A program made the position numbers and the translations under genes. 64,000 nucleotides of DNA, from positions 122,277-186,276 of the forward strand of contig NZ_JAVHLD010000003.1 in NCBI RefSeq assembly GCF_031082295.1. Reading direction: 5' to 3'. Below the pieces are notes generated by a model, which was given only the letters and a program-made list of their open reading frames with translations, did no database searches and was not told where the DNA came from. This document shows, in pieces, positions 1 through 9,529 of the stretch. The stretch comes from Humidesulfovibrio sp. GTDB lineage: Bacteria; Desulfobacterota; Desulfovibrionia; Desulfovibrionales; Desulfovibrionaceae. Within the stretch, counting starts at the first letter, position 1. Every line of letters starts with the position of its first letter.

Positions 1-1528
1 GGTCGGGCTTGATGAAGGTCACCACGCCCTCGAAGTCGCGCACTGCGCGGGCCACATCACGGCCCTGCAGGTTCTTGTTGCGAACGAAGTTCAGCTCCAG
101 ATTGCGCTGGGTGATGTAGGCTGTCATCTCATGCAGGGTGATGCCGCTCAGCTCCTTGAGGTAGTCGTAATGTTTGCGTTGGGTTCCGGACATCTCATAC
201 ACGTCGAGCTTGAACTCGTTGAGCAGGTACTTGGAGCTGAAGTCTGGAATGCGCTCCTGGATCTCCTTGAACAGCGGCGTGTTCGGCAGCGGGGTGAAGA
301 TGGAGAAGATGTACCAGTCAAGGGTCAGCTCCCTGGCCACCCGCGCTGTTTCCTCAATGTGCTCCCAGGTCTCGTAGGGGAAGCCGAAGATGAAGTTGCC
401 CTTGACGTAGAGCTCCGGGTACCGGTTCAGCAGGGCCATCTTCTCGTAGAGTATTTCCACGGTCAGCTGCTTGCGGATCTTGCGCATGATCTCCGGGTGG
501 CAAGCCTCAATGCCCACGCTGATGAGCCGGAGGCCCGAGTCGATCATCTTCCCCACCACCTCGTCGTCCAGGGTGATGAGCCGGATGCCGTTCAGCAGGT
601 TCCACTTGATGTCGTACTTGCGAGCGGCCAGCTTCTCCGCGAACTCAATGACGCGGGCACGGTTGTAGGTGAAGTCATCGTCCAGGATCTCAAACTGCTT
701 GATGCCGTAACGGTGGTAGGCCTCCTCGATCTCCGCCAGCATGGAATCGGCGCTGCGGAAGCGCACCTTGGCGCCGTTGAAGGCCTTGGACGTGCAGAAC
801 TTGCAGTTCCCGCCGCACCCGCGCGAGGTATACATGGTGTAGGTCGGCAGGTTCGGATCGCCGTAGTTGAACACTGAGCCAATGCGCCCGAAGGTATGAT
901 AGGTGTCGAAGGACGTGAGCTCCCAGGCCGGGAGAGGCAAAGTGTCCAGGTCCGTGGGATAGGCTGCATACTCGTTGCACACGATGGCCTCGCCATCGCG
1001 GTAGCACAGGCCGGAAACATCGCTGAGCAAGCGAGCTCCCTCAAGATGCTCGTAGAACTCCGCCATGGTACGGTCGCCCTCGTAGCGCACGATGTAGTCA
1101 ATGCGCTTCACGTAGCGCATGATGTCCTCGTAGTACAAAGTGGCGTGGTTGCCCCCGGCGCAGATGACGACGTCGGGCATGACGGCGCGGATCTTCTCCG
1201 TGATGCCCAGCACATGCTCCGTGGACAGGCCGAAATTGAAGCTGATGTTCACCACGTCCGGCTTAAACTCTTGCAGCACCGGCACGAGCAGATCCTCGAT
1301 GGGTCCGAGTTTCTGCCGCGATGCCAGCAGCCCCTTCACGACCTCGAAGTCGTAATCGAATATCCTGTTTTCAAGTTCTGCGGAAAAGAGCTGCCGCGTG
1401 CTCGCCGCCAGCAGGGCCGGAGCGATGGGAGGGTAAAGAGGGATGGCACGGCGCTTAGCGAAAGCGTAGTCGTAGTCCTCGGGATGGAACGTCGGCAGAC
1501 TGACGAACAGGGCTCTTTTGATCTTCAT
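1..1528 (-). CDS. Cobalamin-binding-type radical SAM protein (3' end off window)
   Basis: The reading frame starts at an ATG preceded by GGGAGG and stays open past the left edge of the window, so the C-terminus is missing. About 509 residues are visible. The N-terminal ~180 residues look like a B12-binding domain (VICAGGNHATLYYEDI). A radical SAM core follows, with the 4Fe-4S motif C238-x3-C242-x2-C245 (CGGNCKFC) and a later FGFPYETWEH segment. Family members carry out radical chemistry such as methylation or rearrangement on unactivated carbons; the substrate cannot be read from the sequence. It is the last visible gene of a leftward glycan operon, 50 bases after a class III aminotransferase, so a role in modifying an unusual sugar or acyl group is plausible. 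Confidence 0.85.
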   Translation of the reverse strand, partial: MKIKRALFVSLPTFHPEDYDYAFAKRRAIPLYPPIAPALLAASTRQLFSAELENRIFDYDFEVVKGLLASRQKLGPIEDLLVPVLQEFKPDVVNISFNFGLSTEHVLGITEKIRAVMPDVVICAGGNHATLYYEDIMRYVKRIDYIVRYEGDRTMAEFYEHLEGARLLSDVSGLCYRDGEAIVCNEYAAYPTDLDTLPLPAWELTSFDTYHTFGRIGSVFNYGDPNLPTYTMYTSRGCGGNCKFCTSKAFNGAKVRFRSADSMLAEIEEAYHRYGIKQFEILDDDFTYNRARVIEFAEKLAARKYDIKWNLLNGIRLITLDDEVVGKMIDSGLRLISVGIEACHPEIMRKIRKQLTVEILYEKMALLNRYPELYVKGNFIFGFPYETWEHIEETARVARELTLDWYIFSIFTPLPNTPLFKEIQERIPDFSSKYLLNEFKLDVYEMSGTQRKHYDYLKELSGITLHEMTAYITQRNLELNFVRNKNLQGRDVARAVRDFEGVVTFIKPD

Positions 1529-1578
1529 TGATCCTCCCGTACGGACTTCTGGTACATGGCCCGCGTTGACTCGCTGGT

Positions 1579-2895
1579 TCACACGTCCCGCGCGGCCAAC
1601 GCCGACAGTGGGCACTTGAGCAGCTGACGCGCGTCCTCCATCGACGAGACACCCGCAAGGAGATCAAAGACCTCCTTGTAGATGGAGAGCGTCCTGGCCA
1701 CGGTTTGCTCGTCGTGGGCCAGGGACAAGAAATGGTATCCGCCGTTGAGCACACCGCGCCGGGCAGTTTCCTGCATCCACAGGGTTCGGTAGACATTGGC
1801 CTCGACCTCGCCCTGCCCCCGGAAGGCCAAAACATTGCGCCAGGCAAAGCCCTGCACCTCCGCAAAGGCCACGTTGCTCTCCGCAAGTATCTTCTGAACG
1901 CCCTCATAGAGCCGGGCGCCCACGGCCGAGATGCGCCCGGGGCAGTCCTCGGCCAGGTAGCGCTGGAGCACATGCCGGGCGGCCGCCAGGCTCACGGCCT
2001 CGCCCGCGTTGGTCAGGGTGAAATAAATCTTCTCGCAGGAACGCATTATCTCCCGCCGCCCGACCAGGGCGGATACGGGGAACCCGTTGCCCAGAGCCTT
2101 GCTGAAGCAGGCCAGGTCCGGGGTGACGCCATGCATCTTCTGTACGCTGCCGCTGGGGCAGCGGAAGCCGGTGATGACTTCGTCGAAAATCAGTAGGCAG
2201 CCGTTCTTGGCGCATAGTTTCTTGACCGCTCGCAGGTATTCCGCCCCCGGGTCCACCTTGTAGATGGCCTCCATTATCACACAGGCCACCTGGCCGTGGT
2301 GCAGGGCGAACTGCTCCTCCAGGGCGGGCAGGTCGTTGAAGGCGAAACGCACCGAGTTGGCCTTTTCGCATTCCGGAATGCCCCCGGACATGGAAGTCTT
2401 GGCCGCATACCAATTCTGCCAACCGTGATAGCCGCAGAACAAGATCACATCCCGACCAGTGACATAGCGCGCCAGCCGCACAGCCGCAGAGGTGACATCA
2501 CTGCCGTTCTTACCGAAGCGCACCAGCTCCGCGCAGGGGATATACTCGCGCAAAAGCTCGGCCACCTCTATCTCCAGGCCGGTAGTCAGCGAGAAGGCGA
2601 TGCCCTTGACCAGCTGGGCCTGGACGCTCGCAAGAAAGGCCCCGTCGCCATAGCCCAGGATATTGGACCCAAGTCCCAGGATGTAGTCGATGTAGCTATG
2701 CCCATCCACGTCCCAGACCAGCGGCCCCTGGCCGTGGTCCAGGCTGAAGGGCGTGATGCCGTAGGCGAACTGCCCCGGCCCCTTGCTGAAAGTGGACGGC
2801 CCGGCCAGCGCAGCCTCGGCCCGTTCGTAGCAGTCAAAGGAGTTCGGCATGTCACTGCCGAGGTAACTGTTCTTGATCTCGTCCTGCTGAGACAT
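1579..2895 (-). CDS. Class III PLP aminotransferase (glutamate-1-semialdehyde aminotransferase-like)
   Basis: This 438-residue protein has the class III (subgroup II) aminotransferase layout: a DVDGHSYIDYILGLGSNILG segment near residue 65, FDEVITGFR in the PLP-binding region, and the probable Schiff-base lysine in ACFSKALGNGFP. It resembles glutamate-1-semialdehyde 2,1-aminomutase in length and motifs. However, it sits inside a glycan operon between two radical SAM genes, so amination of a keto-sugar or of a small acyl precursor is more likely than haem synthesis. Such paralogues are common in surface-polysaccharide loci. The start has GGGAG eight bases upstream. The exact substrate is unknown. 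Confidence 0.85.
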   Translation of the reverse strand: MSQQDEIKNSYLGSDMPNSFDCYERAEAALAGPSTFSKGPGQFAYGITPFSLDHGQGPLVWDVDGHSYIDYILGLGSNILGYGDGAFLASVQAQLVKGIAFSLTTGLEIEVAELLREYIPCAELVRFGKNGSDVTSAAVRLARYVTGRDVILFCGYHGWQNWYAAKTSMSGGIPECEKANSVRFAFNDLPALEEQFALHHGQVACVIMEAIYKVDPGAEYLRAVKKLCAKNGCLLIFDEVITGFRCPSGSVQKMHGVTPDLACFSKALGNGFPVSALVGRREIMRSCEKIYFTLTNAGEAVSLAAARHVLQRYLAEDCPGRISAVGARLYEGVQKILAESNVAFAEVQGFAWRNVLAFRGQGEVEANVYRTLWMQETARRGVLNGGYHFLSLAHDEQTVARTLSIYKEVFDLLAGVSSMEDARQLLKCPLSALAARDV

Positions 2896-2948
2896 TGGCT
2901 TGCTCCCATTCCTTCGGCGTTGCCGCCCTTGCTGCGTCCCCGGAGCAC

Positions 2949-4376
2949 CTAGTCGCGGTAGGCGATACGACCCTTGTCCTGACTATGGACGTAGCTGTAG
3001 ACCATGGTGCGGAACTCGATGATATCCTCCACCTCCAGGGCGAAGGGCTTGATGAGCGGCGTCTTTGAGTACCAGTAGAAGTCCTCGCAGTAGTAGAGCT
3101 TGTCCTGCGGAACCTTGCGCGAGAAGCAGTTGTGCGCCACGCAGTAGTCATACAGCGGCGTGCCCGGAAATGGCGTGGCCACATGCAACGCCAAGTTCTT
3201 GAGCTCCAGGCGCTTAATCATCTCAAAGGTCTCGCCCAAGGTTTCGCGCGTTTCCTGGGGCATGCCCAGCACAAAGCAGCCGTTGATGCGCAGGTGTTCA
3301 TACTTCTTGAAAATATCAAAGGCGCGGTAAATCTGCTCCGAGGTCAGCTTCTTGCCCATGGTCCGGCGAAGCGCGTCCGAACCGGTTTCCACTGCCACGG
3401 AGGCCCTGATCCAGCCAGCCCGGACGAGAGCATCCACCAGTTCCTCGTCCACGGTCTCCAGAAACATCCCGTGGGGCATGTCGAACTGGATGACGAGGTT
3501 GCGGCGCACGATTTCGTTGGCGATCTCCACAGCGCGCCGTTTGTTCATGGTGAAATTGTCGTCCATGATGGAAAAGTAGCTCTGCCCGTAGTCGCGGTAG
3601 AGGTGTTCGATTTCGTCCACCGTGTTCTTGGGCGAGCGCGGGCGGAAGCGGTTGCCGTGGACCATGAACAGCGAGCAGAACACGCAGCCGATGGGGCACG
3701 AGCGCGAAGTGATGAGGTGGTATGTCATGTCGAAGTCGAGGTTGCGCGGGTTCTGCCACTTGGACGTGTCGTAGCTGTAATCCTTCACGTTCACCATATC
3801 GTAGGCGGGGAAGGGCAGCGCGTCCAGATCCTCGATGAACTTCGCCTTCTTGTTCCCGACCACCTGGCCGGAAGCGTCACGGTAGACCAGTCCATCCACG
3901 TCGGCGAAGCTGCCCTTGCCCTCAAAGTAGGCTGCAAAGAATTCCACCAGGGAGGCCTCGGCCTCGCCCTTCATGATGTAGTCGAAGCAGGACATGTCCT
4001 GCATGATGTCCACCGCGAACATGGTGGGGTGGATGCCGCCGGTGATGATGGGCAGGCCAGGCATGGCTGCCTTGAGAAGCGTGGCCAGCTTCACCGCGGG
4101 CCGGAAACGGCCGCTGAAGTGCACGAACATGCAGACGAAATCTGGCGCCCAGGCGCTGAGCCTCTCGCTCAGGGAACCGGTGAAATAGGCCTCGAGATCA
4201 AAGGCCGTGCCGGCCCGCTCCATGAGGATTTCCTCATTGTGGACGTCGATGTAGCGCACCTCGTAGCCGTGCTGCCGCAGCGACGAAGCGATATACAGGG
4301 GCGCCAGCGGGATGTGGCTCTCCTCGAATTTCAGGAATTCCGGTCCGGGCGCATTCAGCAGAAGGATTCTCTTCAT
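2949..4376 (-). CDS. Cobalamin-binding-type radical SAM protein
   Basis: This 475-residue protein begins with a Rossmann-like B12-binding domain (MKRILLLNAPGPEF at the N-terminus, IITGGIHPTMF near residue 110). The radical SAM cluster motif is C227-x3-C231-x2-C234 (SCPIGCVFC). It resembles the BchE/P-methylase class, whose members add methyl groups or rearrange carbon skeletons. It lies 53 bases before the class III aminotransferase and after a formyltransferase, all in one direction, so it is probably co-transcribed with them. It is not a close copy of the radical SAM proteins at 1-1528 or 14743-16314, so the three probably act at different steps. The substrate is unknown. Confidence 0.87.
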   Translation of the reverse strand: MKRILLLNAPGPEFLKFEESHIPLAPLYIASSLRQHGYEVRYIDVHNEEILMERAGTAFDLEAYFTGSLSERLSAWAPDFVCMFVHFSGRFRPAVKLATLLKAAMPGLPIITGGIHPTMFAVDIMQDMSCFDYIMKGEAEASLVEFFAAYFEGKGSFADVDGLVYRDASGQVVGNKKAKFIEDLDALPFPAYDMVNVKDYSYDTSKWQNPRNLDFDMTYHLITSRSCPIGCVFCSLFMVHGNRFRPRSPKNTVDEIEHLYRDYGQSYFSIMDDNFTMNKRRAVEIANEIVRRNLVIQFDMPHGMFLETVDEELVDALVRAGWIRASVAVETGSDALRRTMGKKLTSEQIYRAFDIFKKYEHLRINGCFVLGMPQETRETLGETFEMIKRLELKNLALHVATPFPGTPLYDYCVAHNCFSRKVPQDKLYYCEDFYWYSKTPLIKPFALEVEDIIEFRTMVYSYVHSQDKGRIAYRD

Positions 4377-4404
4377 TGTGATGCCCCCGTTGTAATGCGG
4401 TCCG

Positions 4405-5046
4405 TCATTTGGCTTTCCTGATGGTCAGGATGTACTTGTGGCCGTTCAGCACGAAAAAGGATGGCCAGGCCTCATTGTTGCCGATGCGCAGCAGGTTGAA
4501 CTGCTCGCGCAGGGTCTTGTCCACGCACAGCTCCGAATCCGCTGGGGTGCGCCGGGCATACCTGCTCGGTTCACCGGCCTGGGGGATGCGCTGCAACTCC
4601 GGATAACGCTCCAGAAAACCCTGCACAAGCTCGAAGGTGGCCGCCGCCTGCTTGGCGCGCATCTCATCATAAAGCTCACTGCCATCCAGACGCAGAACGC
4701 CCGTGGCCAGGATGTCCCCGGCGTCGGCCTCGGGCACGGCCTCGATAAGACAGAGCGGAATCTCCGACCGGCCCTCCAGCACTTGCCACTGCACCGGAGC
4801 AAAGCCCCGCCCCTCGGGCAGAGCGCTCTCATGCACCACAAGCGTCAACCCGTTGCGCTGCAAAAAGCTCTGCGGCACCAGCCGGGTGCAGCCCAGCAGA
4901 AACACCACCGCGCAGCCCTCCACCCGGTCCGGGTCTCGATGTTCCTCAAAGCTGTAGCGCCCGGCGAAACGCCCGGCAAAGGCCTCCCGCGGGAAGTGCT
5001 GCGCGAGCCAGTCGTTGGCCGGGTCGTACAAGAATCCTATGCGCAT
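4405..5046 (-). CDS. Formyltransferase-family protein (amino-sugar N-formyltransferase-like)
   Basis: The 213-residue product starts MRIGFLYDPANDWLAQHF. A longer upstream frame exists, but its added residues overlap the next gene and look unrelated. The central part matches the formyl-transferase N domain: HESALPEGRGFAPVQWQVLE corresponds to the family HxSLLPxxRG-x-PxxW region, followed by EADAGDIL. Relatives use N10-formyltetrahydrofolate to formylate the 4-amino group of a nucleotide-linked dideoxy-amino sugar. That fits the aminotransferase gene directly upstream (5078-6202), which could make the acceptor. The protein is short for the family and has no obvious C-terminal domain, so its acceptor and activity are inferred. 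Confidence 0.72.
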   Translation of the reverse strand: MRIGFLYDPANDWLAQHFPREAFAGRFAGRYSFEEHRDPDRVEGCAVVFLLGCTRLVPQSFLQRNGLTLVVHESALPEGRGFAPVQWQVLEGRSEIPLCLIEAVPEADAGDILATGVLRLDGSELYDEMRAKQAAATFELVQGFLERYPELQRIPQAGEPSRYARRTPADSELCVDKTLREQFNLLRIGNNEAWPSFFVLNGHKYILTIRKAK

Positions 5047-5077
5047 GTGCCCCCCCACTGTTCCGGCCCCACGGGCA

Positions 5078-6202
5078 TCAGCCGCCCAGCACGGCGCGGC
5101 AGGCCTCGGCCACGCGCTGAAGTTCCGCCTCGCCCAGCCCCACGCTGCACGGAATGTAGAAGCCGCGCCGGGCGAGCATCTCCGCCACGGGCAGGTTTTG
5201 TCCGGCAAAGAGCCCCAGGCGGCGCAGCACCGGCTGCTCGTGCATGGGGAAGAAGAACGGGCGCGTGCCGATGCCCCGCTCCGCCAGCCCGGCCATGGCC
5301 GCAGGCGCGTCCAGCGGGTGCTCCGGCTCCAGAACCAGGCCGAACACCCAATAGGCGTTCTCGGCCGTATCTGTTTTTGCCACCGGCAGGCGCACTCCGG
5401 GCAAACCCGCCAGCAACTCTTGGTATCTGGCGCCCACGGCCCGCTTTTGCGCCAGAAATTCCTCCCGGCGCTCGAGCTGGGCCAAGCCCACCGCCGCCTG
5501 GAGGTTGGTCATGCGGAAGTTGGAGCCCAGTTCCTCATGCACGAAGCGCTGCTGCGGCTGGAAGCAGAGGTTGCGCAGGCTGCGGGCGCGCTCTGCCAGG
5601 GTCGGGTCGTCCGCCAGCACCATGCCGCCCTCGCCCGTGGTGATGAGCTTGTTCGGGTAGAAGCTGAAGCAGCTCATGTCGCCGAAGCTGCCGCAGGGAC
5701 GCCCCTTGTAGGTCAGGCCATGGGCCTCGGCCGCGTCCTCGATGATGAAAAGCCCGCGCCGCCGCGCCAGGTCGAGCACCGGGTCCATGTCCACGGGCAG
5801 CCCGTAGGTATGCACCACCATGATGGCCCGGGTGCGGTCGGTCACCAGCGCCTCAAGGCTCGTGACGTCCATGTTCCAGGTGCGCGGGTCGCTCTCGGCC
5901 GCCACTGGCGTGGCCCCGGCGCGCAGGATGGCCCCGACGCAGGAAATGATGGTGAAGGACGGCAGGATGACCTCGTCGCCCGGCCCGAGGCCTAGGGCCT
6001 GCACGGCCACCTCCAGGGCGGCTGTGCCGTTGCAGACGGCCACGCCGCTGGCGCGGTCAACGCTCCGGGCGAAACCTTCCTCGAAGCGGCGCACAAAGGG
6101 CCCCTCCGAGGAGATCCAGCCCGTGTCGATGCACTCAGCCAGGTAGCGCTTCTCGTTGCCGTCAAGCCTCGGCGTGCTGACGGGGATGAAGCTCTCAGCC
6201 AC
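5078..6202 (-). CDS. DegT/DnrJ/EryC1-family sugar aminotransferase
   Basis: A GTG start at 6202 is chosen because GGGGAGG lies six bases before it. It overlaps the upstream cupin gene by eight bases. This gives 374 residues beginning VAESFIPVSTPRLDGNEKRY. Family hallmarks are NGTAALEVAVQALGLGPGDE, IEDAAEAHG and the PLP-lysine segment FYPNKLITTGEGG. These enzymes transaminate a 4-keto or 3-keto nucleotide sugar, usually with glutamate as donor; the sequence resembles perosamine-synthase-like members. The formyltransferase 31 bases downstream would be a logical next step. Which keto-sugar it uses is not visible. Confidence 0.88.
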   Translation of the reverse strand: MAESFIPVSTPRLDGNEKRYLAECIDTGWISSEGPFVRRFEEGFARSVDRASGVAVCNGTAALEVAVQALGLGPGDEVILPSFTIISCVGAILRAGATPVAAESDPRTWNMDVTSLEALVTDRTRAIMVVHTYGLPVDMDPVLDLARRRGLFIIEDAAEAHGLTYKGRPCGSFGDMSCFSFYPNKLITTGEGGMVLADDPTLAERARSLRNLCFQPQQRFVHEELGSNFRMTNLQAAVGLAQLERREEFLAQKRAVGARYQELLAGLPGVRLPVAKTDTAENAYWVFGLVLEPEHPLDAPAAMAGLAERGIGTRPFFFPMHEQPVLRRLGLFAGQNLPVAEMLARRGFYIPCSVGLGEAELQRVAEACRAVLGG

Positions 6203-6620
6203 CTTCACCCTCCCCTTCCGCCGGTTCGAAGCGGCGCTTCTCGTGTTCGCCCAGGTACGGCCCCTGCTTGACTTCAAAGATGTGCGCGGCCTCCAGCATG
6301 GTGAACCCGTGGCCTCCGCTTACCAGGCAGAGCACGTCGCCGGGCAGCATTTCCCGGCTGCACACCTTGGCGCCGTCCTCGTCGAAAAAGTCAGCACACA
6401 CCCGGCCCCTGTGGAAGACGAGCACCTCCTGGGTGACGCTGACGCGCCGTTCAAGCGGAGCGTGGGCATGGGAGGGGATGACGAAACCTGCTGGCCGGAT
6501 GATCTCGCCACACTGCAGGGCGCTGTCATCAGGCGTGAAGAAGCGGATGCCCTCGGGTCCCGGTTCGGGGCGGATGTGGATGGCGAGGATGGTCCCGTTG
6601 CTGACGATGTGCTCGATCAT
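6195..6620 (-). CDS. Small cupin-fold protein of glycan loci
   Basis: The product has 141 residues. A single cupin barrel is suggested by FVIPSHAHAPLERR, EVLVFHRGRV, LPGDVLCLVSGGHGF and the closing FEVKQGPYLGEHEKRRF. I recall this type of cupin from polysaccharide and flagellin-glycan clusters, where it is of unproven function; sugar keto-isomerases and epimerases are among its distant relatives. It overlaps the glycosyltransferase upstream by ATGA and the aminotransferase downstream by eight bases, so translation of the three is coupled. The C-terminus is rich in glycine and glutamate. Confidence 0.7.
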   Translation of the reverse strand: MIEHIVSNGTILAIHIRPEPGPEGIRFFTPDDSALQCGEIIRPAGFVIPSHAHAPLERRVSVTQEVLVFHRGRVCADFFDEDGAKVCSREMLPGDVLCLVSGGHGFTMLEAAHIFEVKQGPYLGEHEKRRFEPAEGEGEGG

Positions 6621-7810
6621 GCCGCTGCTCCACTCATGACCGCGCCGAAGACGCGCGCCTCGGTCATGGCCAGAATCGGTTCATAGACGCGCGAGAATTC
6701 GAAGGACGGGAACAGCTCCAGGCAGCGCTCGCGCAATTCGTCACGGCGCGCGGAAATATTGGCCAGGGCGCCTGGCAACTGGGCATAGTCCTTGATGGCC
6801 ACGCCAAGCTTCTGGTCCGTGAGCAGTTCGCGCATGCCGGGCTTGTCGTCACCCACGCAGGGCACCCCGCAGCGCATGAAGTCGAAAAACTTCCCCGCCG
6901 AGGCCCCGGCATTGGCATGGTTCACGTCGCTCGGCTCGAAGAATACCAGGCCCACGTCCGCAGACTGGAACAGATCGAACTTTTCGTCCAACGCCACAAT
7001 GCCCGTGGACAGGAACATGCTGTCGTTGCCACGCACGGCGTCTTCCACGTAACGCTTGAAGTCCGGGTCCGGTAGCCAGCCGTGGAAAACCAGGGCATAT
7101 TCCTCGGGCCACAGGGGCTTGGTTTCGATGAAGCCCCGGATGCCGCCGAAGGGCAGCAGAGTGCCGATGGCCAGCACCACGCGCCGGTTCCCGATGGGAA
7201 AGCGCTCGTGAAAATAGCGTTTGTGCTCCGGCAGCACCGGGCCGATGGTGCTGTTGATGGAGACATGCACGCTCGCCGGGTCCACCTGGTTCAGCCGCGC
7301 CAGCAGGTCCGCGCGCAGCCGGTCCTGGCTGAGGCTGAACAGCGCGGCGGCGGTCAGGCGACGCTCCAGAGGCTTGTTCGGGTGGTCCGCGTCGTCGATC
7401 TCAAGCGAATGGTAGACGAAGGGGATGCGCCAACGCTCGGCCAAGGCCGCCGCGCGGGTCAAACCGCCGGGATCGAAACCGATGAGCCAGTCGTAGCGGT
7501 TTTCCTCCGCTCCGTAACGCTCCACAAAGCGCCAGTGCTCCCTGGGCAGGGGCGTGCCGTCGTCCAGGGTCGCGGGGGGAGCCTCGCCGCCCTGGGGGCA
7601 CACGCGCAGCAACGCGCGAGGGTGGGGCATCTCGGGCAGGTTGATGCCCATACCCTCCATGTCCGCATTCTGATCCACAAACACGTCCACCTCGTAGCCT
7701 TGCGAGGCAAGATACTGGGCCGTCATCTGCGGCGCGGTGGAGATGCGCGCCCAGGGGTGGGCCAGCACCAGCCCGACACGGCGGAAGGGAGACCTGGCGG
7801 CGGGGCTCAT
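6617..7810 (-). CDS. Putative GT-B glycosyltransferase (group 1-like)
   Basis: The start at 7810 gives an ATGA overlap with the upstream methyltransferase and 397 residues. The N-terminal half opens with VGLVLAHPWARISTAPQMTA, typical of a Rossmann-like acceptor domain. The C-terminal half has FQSADVGLVFFEPSDVN and GKFFDFMRCGVPCVGDDKPG, which match the nucleotide-sugar-binding region of GT4-type enzymes. Donor and acceptor are unknown. It ends in an ATGA overlap with the cupin gene. The role is inferred as transfer of one sugar of the glycan made by this operon, in the cytoplasm or at the inner face of the membrane. Confidence 0.75.
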   Translation of the reverse strand: MSPAARSPFRRVGLVLAHPWARISTAPQMTAQYLASQGYEVDVFVDQNADMEGMGINLPEMPHPRALLRVCPQGGEAPPATLDDGTPLPREHWRFVERYGAEENRYDWLIGFDPGGLTRAAALAERWRIPFVYHSLEIDDADHPNKPLERRLTAAALFSLSQDRLRADLLARLNQVDPASVHVSINSTIGPVLPEHKRYFHERFPIGNRRVVLAIGTLLPFGGIRGFIETKPLWPEEYALVFHGWLPDPDFKRYVEDAVRGNDSMFLSTGIVALDEKFDLFQSADVGLVFFEPSDVNHANAGASAGKFFDFMRCGVPCVGDDKPGMRELLTDQKLGVAIKDYAQLPGALANISARRDELRERCLELFPSFEFSRVYEPILAMTEARVFGAVMSGAAA

Positions 7811-8559
7811 GGCCGCCTCCGCAGCAGGGCGTAGGCATACCAGTCGTTCAGCCCCAGGTCGCGGTCCCGCATCCAGGGACGGCACTCCAGAGGCTCGAAG
7901 CCGACGGCCTCCGCCAGGGCCATGATTTCGGGCCAGAACAGGTAGCGCATGCGGTGCAGCTCCTCAAAGCATTCCGACTGGCCGCTGGCCTCGTCCTCCA
8001 CCGTTATGGCGTAGCGTACGCTGACCACGTTGGCGCCGGCGTCCACCTCCGGCGTGGCGATGCGTTCGATGGCCGCGCCCTGGTATCTCAGGGAGCGCTC
8101 GCGCCGGGTGGGCGGGTCGCTCAACACGCCCGCGCCGTGCCAGAAATCGAACAGGAACAGTCCGCCGGCCTCCAGGTGCTCCGCAGCGGTGGCAAATACC
8201 TGGGAGAGGTCTTGATTTGTTGTTTGGTAGCTCACGACATGGAACAGGGACACCACGGCATCGAAGCGACGCTCCAGGCGCACGTTGCGCGCATCGCCCA
8301 GGCGGAACCGCACCGCCTGACCAGCGGGTTTGCGGGCCGAGGCTTCGGCGATCATGCGCGACGAGATGTCGACCCCCACGACCTCGGCGCCCCGGGCCGC
8401 AAACTCCAGGCAATGCCTGCCCGTGCCGCAGCCAAGATCGAGGAGCGAAACCGGCTCGCGGCCGTGGGCGGCAAGGCGCGAGAGGACGAAGGCTGCCTCG
8501 GAGGCATAGTCCTTGCCCTGGTAGAAGGCGTCGTAATATCTGGCATAAGCGTCGAACAC
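7807..8559 (-). CDS. Class I SAM-dependent methyltransferase
   Basis: The 250-residue product has the SAM-binding motif I LLDLGCGTGRHCLEFAARGA, followed by VVGVDIS (motif post I), FRLGDARNVR and AVVSLFHVVSYQT. It is a single-domain Methyltransf_25-like enzyme of normal length. Its position between a glycosyltransferase and a nucleotide-sugar dehydratase/epimerase-type gene suggests O- or N-methylation of a sugar. The target atom cannot be decided from the sequence. Translation of the next gene starts within its stop codon. Confidence 0.83.
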   Translation of the reverse strand: MFDAYARYYDAFYQGKDYASEAAFVLSRLAAHGREPVSLLDLGCGTGRHCLEFAARGAEVVGVDISSRMIAEASARKPAGQAVRFRLGDARNVRLERRFDAVVSLFHVVSYQTTNQDLSQVFATAAEHLEAGGLFLFDFWHGAGVLSDPPTRRERSLRYQGAAIERIATPEVDAGANVVSVRYAITVEDEASGQSECFEELHRMRYLFWPEIMALAEAVGFEPLECRPWMRDRDLGLNDWYAYALLRRRP

Positions 8560-8568
8560 CGGGCGCCC

Positions 8569-9522
8569 CTAAGTTCTGACGTTGGCCCCGGCCAGCCAGG
8601 CCAGGGTCCGTTCCACGCCCTCGCGTGCGTCCACACGGGGATGCCAATCAAGCTCGCTGGTGACCCGGCGGTTGTCGGCCACGGCGTAATCCGGCGCGGC
8701 GGAAATGCTGCCCACGGCCCCGAAGCGCAGCAGCTCCGGACGGCCCAGCTGCTCCCCGGCCATGGTCACCACGTCGCGCACCCGCAGACCGATGCCCGTG
8801 CCGATGTTGAAGTCGCGCCCCCTGGCCTGGGCGCGCAAGGCTGTGGCCAATACCGCCTCCACTGCGTCCTCGACGAACAGGAAATCGCGCACCTGCTCGC
8901 CGCTGGTGAGCCGGGCCTCACGGCCCTGGGTGAGCTGGCCGTAGACGTATGGCAGCAGCCGCTGCGGGGCCTCGAAGGGACCGAAGATGCCGAACAGCCG
9001 AGCCACGGTCCAAGCGTTGGGGATGTTCATGGAGCGAAGGCCCAGCACTGCAGCCGCCTTGGTCCAGCCGTAAAGGTTGGTGGGCAGGGGCAGGGTCTCC
9101 TCGGAAATGGGGTCGGGCTTGCTGGAGTACTCGGAGAAGGAGCTGGCGAAGACCATGAGCCCACCGCGCCTGGACAGGGCCTGGGCCAGCTCCAGCGTGG
9201 CGGTGACGTTCACCGCGGTGATGGCGCGCGGATCGTTGGCCTCAGGACGCCCGGGCATGACGGCCGCCAGATGGAACACCAGGTCGTAGCCCTTGTCCTC
9301 CACTAGGCTCATGGGATTCTGCATAAGGTCCCAGGTAACGATGTTCAGCCCCGGGCGACCCATAAAGGATCCCAGGCGTTTGAGCGGTCCGCCACCGCTG
9401 ACCAACGCGTCCACACCAACACCGCCGTCCAGCAGGGCCTTGATCAGGTTGGCGCCCACGAAGCCATCGGCCCCTGTGACGAGAATTCTTGCGCCCGAAA
9501 GGGCGCTTGCTAACCGTTGCAT
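8569..9522 (-). CDS. NAD-dependent epimerase/dehydratase (extended SDR)
   Basis: The start at 9522 is preceded by AGGAG and gives 317 residues; an ATG further upstream would extend it into the previous gene. The Rossmann motif is ILVTGADGFVGANLIKALL, and a YxxxK-like active site appears as LYGWTKAAAV. The C-terminal half contains FLFVEDAVEAVLATAL and FNIGTGIGLRVRDV, normal for nucleotide-sugar SDRs. It probably epimerises, dehydrates or reduces a nucleotide-activated sugar. It lies in the same operon as pseB and pseC but is not one of the named Pse enzymes. Confidence 0.83.
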   Translation of the reverse strand: MQRLASALSGARILVTGADGFVGANLIKALLDGGVGVDALVSGGGPLKRLGSFMGRPGLNIVTWDLMQNPMSLVEDKGYDLVFHLAAVMPGRPEANDPRAITAVNVTATLELAQALSRRGGLMVFASSFSEYSSKPDPISEETLPLPTNLYGWTKAAAVLGLRSMNIPNAWTVARLFGIFGPFEAPQRLLPYVYGQLTQGREARLTSGEQVRDFLFVEDAVEAVLATALRAQARGRDFNIGTGIGLRVRDVVTMAGEQLGRPELLRFGAVGSISAAPDYAVADNRRVTSELDWHPRVDAREGVERTLAWLAGANVRT

Positions 9523-9529
9523 CGCTCTC